Of a stretch of 64,000 nucleotides of DNA, positions 23,101 through 35,816 are shown piece after piece. This DNA comes from Augochlora pura (lineage: Eukaryota; Arthropoda; Insecta; Hymenoptera; Halictidae): the NCBI RefSeq assembly GCF_028453695.1, contig NC_135773.1, forward strand, positions 2,542,001 through 2,606,000, read 5' to 3'. Below the pieces are notes generated by a model. It had not been told where the DNA came from, ran no database searches, and saw only the letters and a list, made by a program, of their open reading frames with translations. The first letter of the stretch is position 1. Each line of letters begins with the position of its first letter. The position numbers and the translations under genes were made by a program.

Positions 23101-25104
23101 CTCGGTAAATTTTTTTATTGTCACATATTGTATTTTAAATCATATCATATTTTAAATATTTGTCTGTATATCTAATATTTCCCTTGTCAAAATTTCTCGA
23201 AATGAGCTTGATGAATTTTAAGTAAAATAATAGTAATGAATAGTAATAATAGAACAGATACTTAGCTATAATGCTAAATTCAATCGTTACCAACTTGCGC
23301 GATATAGCGTTGCATACAAATCGTCTTAAATTGAGCTATTTGCATGCGAAACGTGTTCGCATAACTCAGAATTCAGATATCAGAGCTTCAGATAATCGCG
23401 GTTTTACTGTACAGCGGAACCACGATTATCCGGGTTAAGCGGGGTGACATAAATGTTCGAATAATAGAACAGTTACACAGTCGCATTGCCAGATTTCATC
23501 TTTATCGATTTGTACAATAAATCGTTGGACATGTGGGTTACGTTCGATTGCGCAGATTACCATGTGAAACGTATTCGGACAGTATGTTAACACCTTTTCA
23601 AATGGAGTAATCATTTTTGCAATTTCTACAAATTACTTGAATTTTCCCGAGATGTTAGAACGACTGTAATATTTAATTATCAATTAATTTTTACCCAATT
23701 ATTATAAATTCGTTATAATAACTGACGGAGTCATGATTAATGTTATTAAACATTTAGGATCTCAGAATTGTATAACCAGAGCAATAAGAACAGCAAATAA
23801 ATTTAATAGAAAATCGACTTCTTTGGCAATTTACATTGAGCCAATTTACAGATGCAGCAACTCTAGCCATTAAAACACACACTATGTAATTTCTCCATGA
23901 TACACTCTTATATTGTAATTTTTAATTTATATTATTTAAATGTGTTCTTAGCCCATTAATAATGAATAATAATAATAATAATTACTCAGACCACTTTCTG
24001 CCGAATTCTCGGTTGAAATTAAGAAAGTGTAATGTAATATGTAAATATCGAGTCGAAACAAACTAAATAAATAATACAGTAAAAATGACTTGCTATAAAG
24101 ACTGATATAGTAATAAGTACTAATAATATCTGACTGCTAACTGTGTTACACGATTTGTCAATCTGCTCCAGATTAATGCCACCACAGATGCCACTATGGG
24201 GTTTTATACCAATAATTTATTCACAAAATTATCATCAACAATTCCCGATGGTGGCATCAACAACCGTCTCCATAGCGAATGCATAGTTAAGCAGATCTCC
24301 TTCTGCATCGGCTTCCGACAGTCGGCGACGGTCAAGTCTGTTATATAAAAATGCGGGGGCTTAATGAAGCCCCGTCCGTGTAACGTGTTCGGATTTAAAA
24401 ATCACGTTAGCGTTCTGCTCTCCTCTGCCGTTTCCTATGCTGCCTTGCAACTGTCTTATCGTGTTCGCGGTCTTCGATTGCACGCGACGGAAACTTTTTC
24501 CAAATGAAAACGAGGTTTACCGTTCGACTAAATAAAAATGAAACTCCGAGCGGGGGCGGGTATGAAATTGCAACGGGTCGGAAACTTTAAAATGGCACCG
24601 ACTAATTGACTCCCAGCAGCCTTGCACGCGACAATTCTCGCCGGTCGTCTTTGGAGAGTTAATTCAGTTTCTAGAAGTCGTCGAGTGATCATTATAATGT
24701 ATTCCGTTCGAAATTGCAGCGGGTCTCTGGTTAACTGCTCGAATAAAGTTTCACGTATTTATAAGAATCCGTGCCCTTAGTTTATACGATTAAAACGTAT
24801 TGATTACGCTGCAGACTGTACCTAATATCGCTGATTTCAATCTTCGTTGAGCCTTGGTTCTTTAGAAAAAAATATTCGAACAGCGCTTGAATATTTGAAG
24901 AATATTTGAATTCTTTTTTATCTTTAGAGTATCGAAATTCGTGTTGTCTTTATACATATAAAACTACGATTCGGTTCAAAAATAATTGATATTCCAAAAG
25001 GGTTCAATTGTGGAACAGTTCTCACTGTGTCATTGTAATTTTAGAAAAAATTCTAGAAAATTAAAATGACGTTTACAAGGATCTTTATTTGTGTCTGAAA
25101 TTCT
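20140..25104. other. Non-coding; CpG-rich patch 22400-22880
   Basis: AT-rich apart from 20220-20560 and 22400-22880, which are richer in CpG. Short frames only. A single TTAACCCTTTATAGC at 22932 looks like one end of a TTAA element, but no partner end was found. Confidence 0.4.
21640..21970 (+). repeat. Probable decayed interspersed transposon segment
   Basis: The right part holds CTCACGGAGCCCGAGACCTT and GAAATCGGTTCGTGCGTTCT followed by GGAGTTATAGCGTCAGGAAG and an AT-rich end. From memory, text of this kind (AAATCGGTTC...GAGTTATAG) recurs at the ends of insect interspersed elements; the family could not be assigned. A short open frame here (21749-21931) is not a gene. Confidence 0.4.
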
Positions 25105-25718
25105 ATTAGGTTGGTGGTAAATATATAAAACTGTCTATATTTTTTCAAAAGCTGTTGATTTAATCAAAATATGCCCCGTTTGCTTTACTACACCATTTTC
25201 AACGAGATATCAATACAGAAATGCCTGTCTTAAACAAATTCTGCTCTTTCGAATTAATAAACTCTGATATGGAATATTTCCGAGTGTCTTCATTTATATA
25301 CTATTTAGCCTGTCGAAACTCGGGCAGATTTTGAGCAGTTTTATGTATGTACTATACTGTATCATATACACTGTATCATGTATATACTATTTAGCCCGTA
25401 AAAACTGTCCTAAATGTTTAAAATAGCGAAAGTCGCTTGGCGAAAGATCTATATTTTATAAAATTTTTATATTTTACTTCATTTAATTTCGCAATTGTTT
25501 TCTACGACGTATGCGTAGTTTTCGTGGGCTAAACAGTATGTAAATGGAGACAGTTTGAAAAATTCCATACTACAGTTTATTGATCCGAAAAATCAGAATT
25601 TCTTGAAGACAGACATTTATGAATTAAACTCGCGTTGGGAAAAGTGTATTGAAACAAATGGGGCACATTTTGATTAAATTAATAGCTTTTGAAAAAAGAT
25701 ATGCAGTTTTATATACTC
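25105..25718. mobile_element. Mariner-related element with long inverted arms
   Basis: Left end TTAGGTTGGTGG is mariner-like. Arms 25123-25310 and 25525-25714 are diverged complements, sharing TTTTTTCAAAAGCT, ATCAAAATATGCCCC and the segment ending TTTAGCC. The right terminal TTAGGTTGG is lost. No transposase reading frame remains. Confidence 0.65.
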
Positions 25719-26795
25719 TTCTAAAAAAAAAAAGTTCTATATACTTTTATAACAGATGCAATTGTCAAATATAATTTTACTTGGAATAGTATAAACAACT
25801 ATTTCATTAATTGCCGTAACAAAGAATCGCAATGGAGTTCTTCAAATGACACGTTACTAAAGTCCGCGTCAGCTTGACGTCTTTTGAAAGTCGGTTGTCT
25901 AGAAAACGAGTGCTACATGGAAAGGGAAAATTTCGTTTCATCGTTCCATTATTCCACCCTTCCTACGGAAGTTCTATTTCTGCTTTGATTGTACGTATTC
26001 AATGAAATGTATTCCGCAATAATCGAGTTTTATTTAAAATCCATCGCTAATAAAATTTGAACAATACGCCATTGAGCCGCGACGCTTTGTTATTTAAAAA
26101 CAACGGACCCTCTTACTCATTATATCTCACAACAATAAATCGTTTTGTTCGATATTTATTGTACGTAGCACGTATTATTTGATGGAAAACGACATTAATT
26201 CGAGAAGAATAGAACATTTTAGCCACGGCCGGAGCACAATTTGCGACGGCGGAAGAAGAAAAAGGAATATGAAGTATTCCATCTACTCTTTTAGAAGATT
26301 TTTAAGACTAACGAGTGCCTCTATACGAAACGCGAAATACAAAGGACAAGCACGGCCCAACGAGGATCTTGTTAACCCGAAAGTTATTATCCCGCTTGAA
26401 AATAATTTTGCAGTTTCTCGCATGGACGTCCGCCTAATTCGACCAGTTCGATGAATTATTTGCACAGTTTATGTTTACTAGCTTTAAATAACATTGAAAA
26501 AGACAGCCTTAGACAATAGGAATATATCATTTCAAATTGATTGTAATGCCACAAAGGGTTTATTTATCTAAATTCTTGTTAACTAAATATTTATATTTCT
26601 TTAGCTGTACATTATAAAATGTTTATTGCTTTCAAAAGAATTAGAAAACTAATACAGAATAAATACAGTTCTTAGAAAATATTAATATATCATTTCAAAT
26701 TAATTATTATGCAACAAAGGGTCTGCATTCATTGCTTTAAACAACTGCATTTACTTAATAAATGTTATAGAGTAACAAAGTGTTCATTTATCTAG

Positions 26796-26996
26796 TTAAC
26801 GTGATTCGTTATTTTTAATCTGCTGGCAAGTATTATTCTGCCAGTGGGAAAGCAATTGATATTCGATTTTTAAAGGAGACTGCTCGCGGTTAAATCGCGT
26901 TACGCAACGAGTATCGTTTGCGTAGCAGTTATCGTTAAAAAACGATACGGTATTTAAAATAATCGAGGCAATTAGAAACGTAAATAACAAAGTCAT
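26796..26996 (-). CDS. Possible small secreted peptide, 66 residues
   Basis: From ATG 26996 the frame reads MTLLFTFLIASIILNTVSFF, a signal-peptide-like start, then a polar part with three cysteines (DNCYAND, TRCVTR, NTCQQI) and two NxT sites. No splice sites, TATA box or homologue recognised. An odd number of cysteines and AT-rich surroundings argue for caution. Confidence 0.15.
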   Translation of the reverse strand: MTLLFTFLIASIILNTVSFFNDNCYANDTRCVTRFNREQSPLKIEYQLLSHWQNNTCQQIKNNESR

Positions 26997-28804
26997 TTCT
27001 GCCAAGCTTCTTTCGTAATTACTGCTACAGGTTTCACGCGGTAGTTCCCCGTCCGTGAAGCACGAGAGTGATGCCAGAGGGATCGATCGACTAGATTACA
27101 AGATCTCGTGAAAATTACCACTGTAATTAGCGACTGTTTTCATTCAGGGGCTACGGTATCGACCGAATGGAAAGTGGTGTAATTTACGAAGAAACAGTTT
27201 CACCGCTGAACACGCTTCCTCGATTGGCTTGTGCGGAAACATTTTCCTACCCTTCTGCACAGTTCGAAACCTGGCGAAAGTGGCCGCACGGTTTTACATT
27301 GTCAATCTCAGGACATCCTCGGTGTCGGTTTAAGAAATGTGTACTTTTTATGCATATCGCACGTTTTTCACGGGAAACTATTTTGTCGTAATTATATCCT
27401 ATGACTTATGAGGTATTATAATAATTAATGAATTAAAAGATAGCATCAGAAAATCGTGGTCTCAGATTGGATTGGAGATGCTCTAAAAATATGTGAACTC
27501 AATATTTGAGGTTATGAAAAGCAATGGAGAACCGACTACATATTAAAATTTCACGATAACTAGTTAATTTCGAATTGCATTTGTATTAATGTTCTAAATG
27601 AAACTACAAATATATTAAGTTAATCTATATTTATTTTGCAGCATATTTCCGAACTTTCGTGATATTTATATACTAACCGTATTAACAAAAACCTATATTA
27701 TTTAACAGTATTTCTACCGAAGATGTCAGAAGACGCCTCTTAATCATTTTTATTTAATAATATTTTTGCTAGAGGTTGAAAGACGTCTTTTAATCATTTT
27801 TAATAGAAATTATTTCCTAAGTTTTATGTTTTCCATGTAATCAGTTCACGACTTTTGCTGTAGTCGTCACAAAATTAACTCAGTAAATTATGTAATATAA
27901 AGCACCAATAAACAAATAGCGTTAAATATCGATGCGTTTCATTAAATTGTTTGTAACCAGTTGGTAATATTATTTAATATTATAAATATTAGTTAGTTGC
28001 TAATAACAAAAAAAAACAGAAACGTAACGTAAAACACGCTGTTAAATCACAAAAATGAAGCGAATCTATTGTTATGTCGGCCACTGTATAGGTAAAAACA
28101 ATGGAAACTAGCAGCTTGCAGTACGTTTAGTAGTTCAAGCGTTAAATTGAAGCGTCGCGACGCGATGCCGAATTAAATACGCGTTCGTAGTTACAGAAGC
28201 GGTTCAGGGTCAACCGTGGTACCGAAAAAGCAAGAAGAATGGCAAGCGATTCACACAAAATCGAATTATCCAACGCGATCAATCTTCCCGGAGATTTTGG
28301 TGAGGCCACAAATCATTTTCGTGCGCGCCGCTCGAAAACGAATTAATCCGCGCGGCTGGCTTTATTAAACCTTTAAATCACGTTACGGGCACAGCCAGCG
28401 CCTCGCTTCCTGAATTTTGGCCTATATATATATATACATGCGGGAAAAGTTATTGCGTTTTACGTCACGACGCTTTCTCGCTGTGTCCTTCAATTAATGA
28501 GAAAAGTTTCCCCGTAAGGGGGTTCCGCTTATCGATATCCTTTACACCCGCGAACGTTTTCGCAGCTGGTAATTAAGCGTCCGCCGCTGGGGTGCAACAA
28601 ATATTGAACATTATTTTTTTTCCGCCGGAAAAAAAAACACGAGACGGAACAAACGAGCAGAATCGGGGAACGCAGAAAATTCGCATCGAGTTTAAGAACT
28701 TTCCCCCATCGTTGACCGGCGATGCGATCTCCCGTATGTTCCGCGGCGGAAATTTGATCGTTTCGAATGCAGTGTCGACGTGCAATTTAAAAAACGATAA
28801 AGGG

Positions 28805-28820
28805 AGAGAGAGAGAGAGAG
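28805..28820. repeat. (GA)n microsatellite
   Basis: Eight GA units inside a purine-rich stretch. Confidence 0.9.
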
Positions 28821-29110
28821 AAGAAGAAATATGAATAAAAAATAAAAAAAAAATGAAACCGTTTCGACTGCTCGGTAAAATATCAATTGCGAATATTGGC
28901 ACCGTTCAACCGTATCCTTCAGAATCGACGATTTTCTATATTGCCTGAACGACGTTTGCCGACGATCACGAAAGAGTGAAATGGTTAATTACATCCAAGC
29001 AAGTATGTGCGCTAAATAATTACGGTTTTATCGGAATTAAATATGTACGAGGATTGTTCTGGTATTTTTTAACTTATCGATAATTGTAATGGCTTAGATT
29101 AAATAATTTT

Positions 29111-29329
29111 GAACACGTCGAGTGTCAAAAATCAACCCCTAAAATTCCCAGAACATTGAAGTAATTTAATCATTAATATTTAAAGTAGAAAGTTCCAGTT
29201 TATCGTATCGGATGATACTTCAACTCTTCTGCGTTTTACATATTCCAGAATAATTGAGCTTGTTTGAACATAGTACAATAAAAATAAATTGTGGAGACTA
29301 GTTAAAAATTATTGTCACTCGTATGTGGC
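29111..29329. repeat. Dispersed repeat, copy 1 of a pair (possible MITE)
   Basis: Starts near CACGTCGAGTGTCAAAAATC and ends near TCACTCGTATGTGG. It aligns along its length with 48861-49069 (shared AGTG-CAAAAATCAA start and AGTTAAAAAT-TGTCAC end). Flanks look decayed. Confidence 0.5.
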
Positions 29330-29378
29330 TATTTTAATAATGTTTTGACGATAATTTGATTAATATTGAATTATAAAT

Positions 29379-29482
29379 AATTAATAAATATTAAATATAA
29401 CATAATTAATAAATATGAAATATAACATAATTAATAAATATTAAATATAAATAATTTGATAATATATATATATATATATATA
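29379..29482. repeat. 25-bp AT tandem repeat followed by (TA)n
   Basis: The unit AATTAATAAATATTAAATAT plus AACAT starts at 29379, 29404 and 29429. It is followed by about ten TA dinucleotides (29462-29482). Confidence 0.85.
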
Positions 29483-30444
29483 TTAATTTGATAATGTCAA
29501 TGTTATTATAATAAAACAATGTTCATTGATCAATTCACTAATAATCGGAATAGACTGAAGCAAAACGTATTTATAAAACTAAATCTACATGACGTAATAC
29601 ATTGGGAAAAACACATTGTGAAAGGAAAATTATTCTTACGATGGAAACCTAAACGTTTTCTCGTTGATTATACTTGTAGATAAAATACTAATATTCTCAA
29701 ATAAATTTTACTTTTTCGGTATTGCAGCACTCCTATAGATACAGTCACATACGAATCAAACATAAATGAATAACTTTTTTCTTGTCGTCATATAACTATC
29801 AGAGTAGAATATTTCTTTGCATCAATTCAATAAATATAAAGGTAATTATAGCTGAAAAATTTTTCTCATGAACAGTTCAATAGCCATAACAGTTTAGTTC
29901 CTAACTAACAAATTTTTCACATCAACGTGAAAGCTTAAACCTACCTGTCACTAAAACTGACCTTATAGAAATGACAAGAACGAATTCATTTAAATTCCTC
30001 CAAATTTTATTAATAATACGTACTTGAATTAATCGATCACTAAAAGAAGCATCTATGCAACGTAACTAACAGCAAATTAAATAATCTAAAACCATTTATG
30101 CGACCGTCATTGATAAACAAGTGTCACGTCGCAACCCTTCTACAAAGTACAGATACTGAACCACGAACAGACCATCCCCGCTGGCCGTACCGCAAAATAA
30201 ACCCATGCCGACTACCCCCAAAAACTGAGCGCGCAAACGCTGCCTCTCGGCACTGCCGCTATAAGCATCGAGAAACACTTTCGCGAGCCACTGTATTCAA
30301 TTTCCGCTCGACTAGCTGATCGCGGCGACGTGCTAACGTCATCCCTAGTTCGGTGGTTCGTGTGCTGGTTTCGCGGCGATTAACGGAGAACGAACACGAC
30401 GCGACGCGACGCCGAGGAACAAACGAGCAACGAAAAAGAAAAAA

Positions 30445-30457
30445 GGGGGGGGGGGGG
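30445..30457. repeat. Poly-G run, 13 G
   Basis: Uninterrupted G13 after an A-rich stretch. Confidence 0.9.
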
Positions 30458-31389
30458 CGAACAAAAGGCGAACGACGCGAACCGGTGGCCAAAAAATTGC
30501 TGATACGGAGATAAAGACGAGACTAGCAGCGGTGCACCGTTCGACGACGACTTCCCGCCGGTACACTTGAATCGTCATCGAAGCCGGGGAAAAGACCTGC
30601 CACGGTTTCGCGAACGGTAGGCACTCCTGTTGGCGTTTGCGACCCTGCGCTGGTTCTCTCCGCGAGCGAGCGAGCAGCCCTCGTGTCGCGCCACGATGTA
30701 ACCGCGGTGCACAGCAACATGCGCGCGCCCACCGTACACGGAGGTACACAGGTAAGCACCACGTAGCCGCACGTAGGCACACACACACGTATCGGATAGC
30801 CTCTGTTGTTTAGTTAACCGAATATTTGCCCAATGATGCGCATGTCGTGATAAGCTGACAGGAGCGCACACGGACGGCTCCGAGTCAATGTACATCCGGC
30901 GTCGGTGTGGGTGTACCTATGTATTTTCCGCTCTCCTCGCCTCGTGACATCAATTTTCGAACGGAGGTGTATGCTCGCGCGCGCGCCAGCGTGTCTTTCC
31001 GCCTGGCTCTATACCTGCGCGCGGTCTACACGCGTTTGTGTATGCGCGCGCGCGTGTGTACGTGTGTGTGTCTGTGGGAGACAACGCCAGCAGTACGAGC
31101 GCGAGCTGTATCAAAGGAAGCCGAACGCGGGCCGCACTCTGAATCAGGCATGAAAGAATTCCACGGACCAAGGGACAAGAGACCGGAGGAATGCGAAGAA
31201 TCGAAGGGACAAGACCGCATTGCCCAGAGGGATGATCCCCTCGGGAGATGACCGTCCGCGTCCGATCGAGGAACTGGTCCACGACAATGGACCGACGGCG
31301 GATGACTCGAGGTGGAACCCACGTCGAACTCAACCCTTCCTGCCGTCGGCGACGCGTCGGTTGCTTCGCAGACCTTCGAGACCACTTCG

Positions 31390-31656
31390 TTAACCCTTTG
31401 CGTCCGGTGAAAATTCCGGTGAAAACAACTGACAAGGCTGAAAAATACTCGCAATACGCGTCCCATAATAAACACGTCGCTATGATTGACAAACTCGTGC
31501 ATGTGTTCCACACGATATTATAACAGGGAGATCTGTAATAGGGAAATACGTTGAGTCACTCGCGCTCAGTCGTTCGCTATTCGATGCCTATCGTGCGAGA
31601 GCGGCTCAGCCTCGCGGTACGCTCGACTTCGAACCGTCCCGTTCGCAAAGGGTTAG
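31390..31656. mobile_element. TTAA MITE, CCCTTTGCG type
   Basis: TTAA at 31390-31393, then CCCTTTGCGTCCGG. The right end CCGTTCGCAAAGGG is followed by TTAG. About 267 bp, inside the CpG-rich 30-33 kb block. Confidence 0.6.
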
Positions 31657-31821
31657 AACGGTGCGCCGTCGATGCCCGCGAGAAGGGTGTACAGTCACAG
31701 CGGAGAAGCAGGGCAGATGAATGAAGAGAATCGCGTCCGGTCCACGCAGCATCCGCGCGGCGCGCTAGCGCGACTTAGCGACTGCCATCTTTGGCGGAGA
31801 GCGTGTCGCCACGGCACGTAC

Positions 31822-31931
31822 CTCCTCGGTTTCATCCTGATCTCGCGCACCAGCCCTGCCAGTGCCTTGAACGCCGCCAGTCTCCGTCTAGGTCGGTCCG
31901 TGCTCGCGCCACTTTTAACCCTCTCGATCTC
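31822..31931 (-). CDS. Possible internal coding exon, about 36 residues
   Basis: The minus strand has a long pyrimidine tract (CT-rich, 32050-31935), an AG near 31932, then an open frame with GC-ending codons reading RRRLAAFKALAGLVREIRMK followed by PRR, and a good donor GAG|GTACGTG (boundary 31822/31821). The codon choice looks coding, but no matching upstream or downstream exon was found. The block is GC-rich, where open frames are common. It could be chance. Confidence 0.25.
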
Positions 31932-32050
31932 GAGAGTGGGAGCAAGAGGGAGAAAGAGACAGAGAAAAGGGCAGGAAGATAGAGAGACAGAGAGAGAGAG
32001 AGAGACAGACAGAGAGAGAGAGAGAGAGAAAGAGAGGGAGGGAGAGAGAT
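31932..32050. repeat. Interrupted (GA)n tract
   Basis: About 120 bp of GA repeats with CAGA and AAGA interruptions within the CpG-rich block. On the minus strand it is a long pyrimidine tract. Confidence 0.93.
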
Positions 32051-33725
32051 TGGGGCGAGGGTGGCGGCAGAGCGAGAGGGACGGAAACGCAGAGATAGAA
32101 ACGGAACAAGCACGATGGAGACGGAGGAGGACACCAGAGAGCACACTGCGACGATGTTCACTGAAAAACGTCCTCCGGGCTTGCGACGCGACCGACGGGC
32201 ACAGCACCGATCCACGCTCGGCTGGTGGGGCACGGTATCGCGCGATCGCGGAACGATCTGCTCGAGCAGACACCTCGTACGAGGACGCGACGATCACCAC
32301 GCAGAGAGCGCACGTTCGCGCTCGGTCGACCCGAGCTGGGCTTTACTACTACCGTCTGATTCCGCTTCTTTCCCTCGGCCCGGGAACCGAGGCGTCGATA
32401 CCGCGACGACGCTTGCGCGCCACCCCCGATCCACCCTTTCCCACCCGGGCATTTTCACAGCGCATTGGCTCGAAGTCTGCCGGCGCGACGCTATGGCGCC
32501 CTGCACGAACGCTCCTGCCGTCGCGCCGCGCCGCGCCGCGTCACACCGAATGGAAACTCATTCGATTTCAGGGAAATTCTCGAGCCTCAGCTGGCCCTTC
32601 GCGAAATCTATCCGCTTCCTGCTCCGCTCCCGGCGAACAGGCTCCACCTCGACTTCTCGTTTTCCGTCTCGCGAGGGACAACTTACGATCGTGGGAATCG
32701 CTTTCGATACCAGAGTGGGTTCAAGTTATAGTACGTGCCCAATATCAAAAAATCTCTGGTACGATTTTTGAAAATTGGCCTTTGCTTCAACGTCAAGTCT
32801 CCGTGAAAATGTTATAAATGTTTCGAAGACGCCATATGTTTGGAATTGTTAAATAAAACGGTTTCTCAACTTCATGAAAGAAATATAACAATTTTCATTT
32901 ATCTACTTTTGTCGATCGCTTTGAAGGTCGTTTAAATTTTGTTATATATCCTCGTAAGATAAAGTCTGATAAAAAATGTTTTATACGAAAGCTTATTCTT
33001 TTTTTGTGTAAAATGAAAATCTGAAAATAGAAATATGGGAAAATAGAAATATTACCCTCCAAATAGTTATTATGTTATTTTCCTCCTGAAATTGGTTAAC
33101 TTTTGTATTATATTCTGTATACGTTATTCGTATGGAGGCGTACAAACTTTAAATTAAAATATCTCGAAAACAAGGGTGCGTTTTGCAAAATCTGTATCGG
33201 AGTTCCTTGATATTAGAAATGTACCGTGATATAATCCATTCTCGTTTCAAACGCAATTTCCACGGTCGTAAGTTCCCTGGTGAGTCCCGTGCCTGTTCTC
33301 TCACCCCTCCCACCGTCCCTTTTTCTTTTTCTCTTTCCCCGTTCTCATTACCGTTGTCGTTCCCGGTCCCGCTCGGTCAACCGCGTTTAAGGGACTCGAG
33401 CAGTGCCGGCACGTGCTTCGCGGGATCTCGGTCAACGGGGGCTGTTTCGGGTGTTACGTTGCCGATGCGACGCGGGACCCGCTTTCCACGCTGCCAAGCC
33501 TCGGAGAACCGAGGTGGTACCGCACCTGCGTCACTCGACGCTTGCTCTTCTTTTTCGGCGGACGGCGAGACGCGGTAACGAGGGTACCCGCGATCCTCCG
33601 GCCCGCCCCCGTGGCCTCCACGGAATTCGGCGGGGAGGGGCTGGAAAATATTGGGTTGCTGCATGTGAAATGTCGGGGCTTTTCTGGAAAGTAACAACAA
33701 CCGCCGTTTATAAAAGGCGTCTCGT

Positions 33726-33976
33726 TTAACCCATTGCAATATTTTAACTAGTCAGACTCGTGATAGAGATTTTTAATAATAAGCTTTTAGGTATGGATGT
33801 TCATCCGTTCCTTTAAGTAGGAATCAAATATTATTCTCTCGACACCAATGTTTAAACATTCAAGTAGATGTGAAGACAGAATAGATATAAAATTTCTTTT
33901 ACTTTTAAGAAATTAGTGCGGTTGAACAAATTCTAATCGAAGCAATTGTAAAGAAAATGGTACGGCAAGGGGTTAA
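33726..33976 (+). mobile_element. TTAA MITE, family B
   Basis: TTAA at both ends. Starts CCCATTGCAATATTTTA and ends GGTACGGCAAGGGG. Hairpin ACTAGTCAGACTCGT at 33747-33761 is 17 bp from the left TTAA. 251 bp. Confidence 0.8.
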
Positions 33977-35816
33977 GTTGAGATTGTAAAACATCTCGTA
34001 CACACGTGATTTAGAAAAAAAAAAACTGATACATATCCTTAAAGATATCGAGTATGGAATCAAATAGCACTAGCTTTTTAGTGCTCGGCTGTTTTCAAGG
34101 TTATTTCAAGTTCATCTTACTTTTTCATCATATAAAATACAACTAAAAAATCAGCTAAATATCTTAAAAAATATTGCATTTACAAACAAAACTTGTGTAT
34201 TGTTTTATCTGGAATATGATTCGGATTATAACTTTGACAACTGTATTCAACTTGGTCATGTCAAGAAAATTGTTTTTACCGCTTTAAACAAAAATTTAAA
34301 TTTCATTTATTTTTTCAAAAATTACAATTTTTATGTCAACCTTTTTGTTTATATAATTCAGAAACTAAATCTAAAGAATAGATGAACTACAAAATGTTTT
34401 CTCTACAAACAATAGATAGTAAAACAAAGTATTTAAAATATTAGAAATATAAAATATAAATTTTTATTGATCGAGCTTTGCTCTTCTTATGGAACGATAT
34501 TGGGGTCGATAGCGACACCCAGCCACCCGAAAATTAAAGTCCCATTATGCAAATGCCTTATAACACTTCGTTTGCATCCGATTACCCGCTTTCAAACTTT
34601 CCCATATATTACTGTCAAGCTGAAATATTAATGAGGACAGCATTTATCAATTTTGGCACTGATTGCTTCAAAGTGACAGTATAAACATAATGGAACGGTT
34701 GAAATTGGCACATGATACACGCGACGTTATAATAACCTATAAAAAATCAAAAATTGAACCGGTCTTATAATACTTACAATCAATTATCCTTTTATAACAC
34801 CTCCTACGCAAAACAATAACAGCAACAATGCACATTAATTATATAAATAAAAAACACATTGTTTTTCTATACTTTCGATCGTGACTTTTAATCGATTGCA
34901 TAGGTTTTTTTTTATTTTAGAACTGAACGTTTGCGACATTTTTAATTAAAACAACGAATCTTTCGACTTATCGAAGATACAAGTACTGAATTTAATAAAA
35001 CAATAGATTGGTGTAGCTATGTTATCGCAGTTGTTAACAGCAGGCTAATTATTATAGTTCGGAATTTATTACGTTGTTCGAAAAGTTCGTTTCACATGTC
35101 ATAGAGCTCGTTTCATTGGACTCGCATAAAAGATTTGAAACTAACTATACCAAGAACCTATTAACTTCTCACGTTATGTCATCCCGAACCGTAACACTGT
35201 GAATATAGCAACGCGTAAACTTCATGCCTAGAAACGACTTCAAGTCGTTTACGTTTACGTGACGAGTTAATCGGATAGGAATCGAAGCGTTTATTAAGCT
35301 GCGCGTTCAGAGATCAGGAGAATCTATCGCTGCGCGGAGTCCGCGCTGAAAATATCGCAGCGCACGCACAATGTTCTGTTGACAGCAGATGCCATCTGAC
35401 CGTAATTCATCTGTAAAACGATCATGACATTTACGATTTCACATCGTGCCGTAAATTTGCAGAATTTATCGCAATACTAAAGCGCGTTTATATACGGGAA
35501 ACCATAAAACAAAGATTTTATAGAAGTTAAACACACATTTCTGTAGAAACGAATAAATATCCTTGGCTCACCGTCACCGAAGATTATTATTAAAAGTATC
35601 ACAAGAGTATAAGTCAGATATTTAAGTATTCATACACGAGAATTTTCTTGCGAACACTGATTTCCGACCTATCCTCGATAATATCATTTAAAATTATATT
35701 TCCGCAATTATCGGCAAATCTTGTTGCAAATCATCCCTAACACTTTTCCCAAAAACGTCATTCTTTGGTGACGATCGTCCGTCAAAATTGATTTTTACGC
35801 GGAACGTTCTACTATA

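Larger units (their letters stand above)
25719..30250. other. Non-coding AT-rich region
   Basis: Contains the weak peptide candidate at 26796-26996, the repeat at 29111-29329 and the AT tandem array. A purine-rich, somewhat GC-richer patch is at 28500-28860. Nothing else supported. Confidence 0.45.
30251..33700. other. CpG-rich block of unknown role
   Basis: The most GC-rich part of the window. Long open frames occur in several frames on both strands (up to 381 codons at 31672-32817), but they overlap each other and contain low-complexity Arg/Ser/Glu from GA repeats, so none is called a gene. Donor-like GTAAGC lies at 30752 (+) and GTACGT at 31821 (-). A promoter with untranslated first exons is plausible. 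An AT-rich gap separates 32820-33180. Confidence 0.4.

Noticed and set aside
31672..32817. 381-codon open frame on +, the longest in the window
   Set aside because: It crosses a GA microsatellite that yields low-complexity Arg/Glu, overlaps equally open frames on the other strand, and matches no family.
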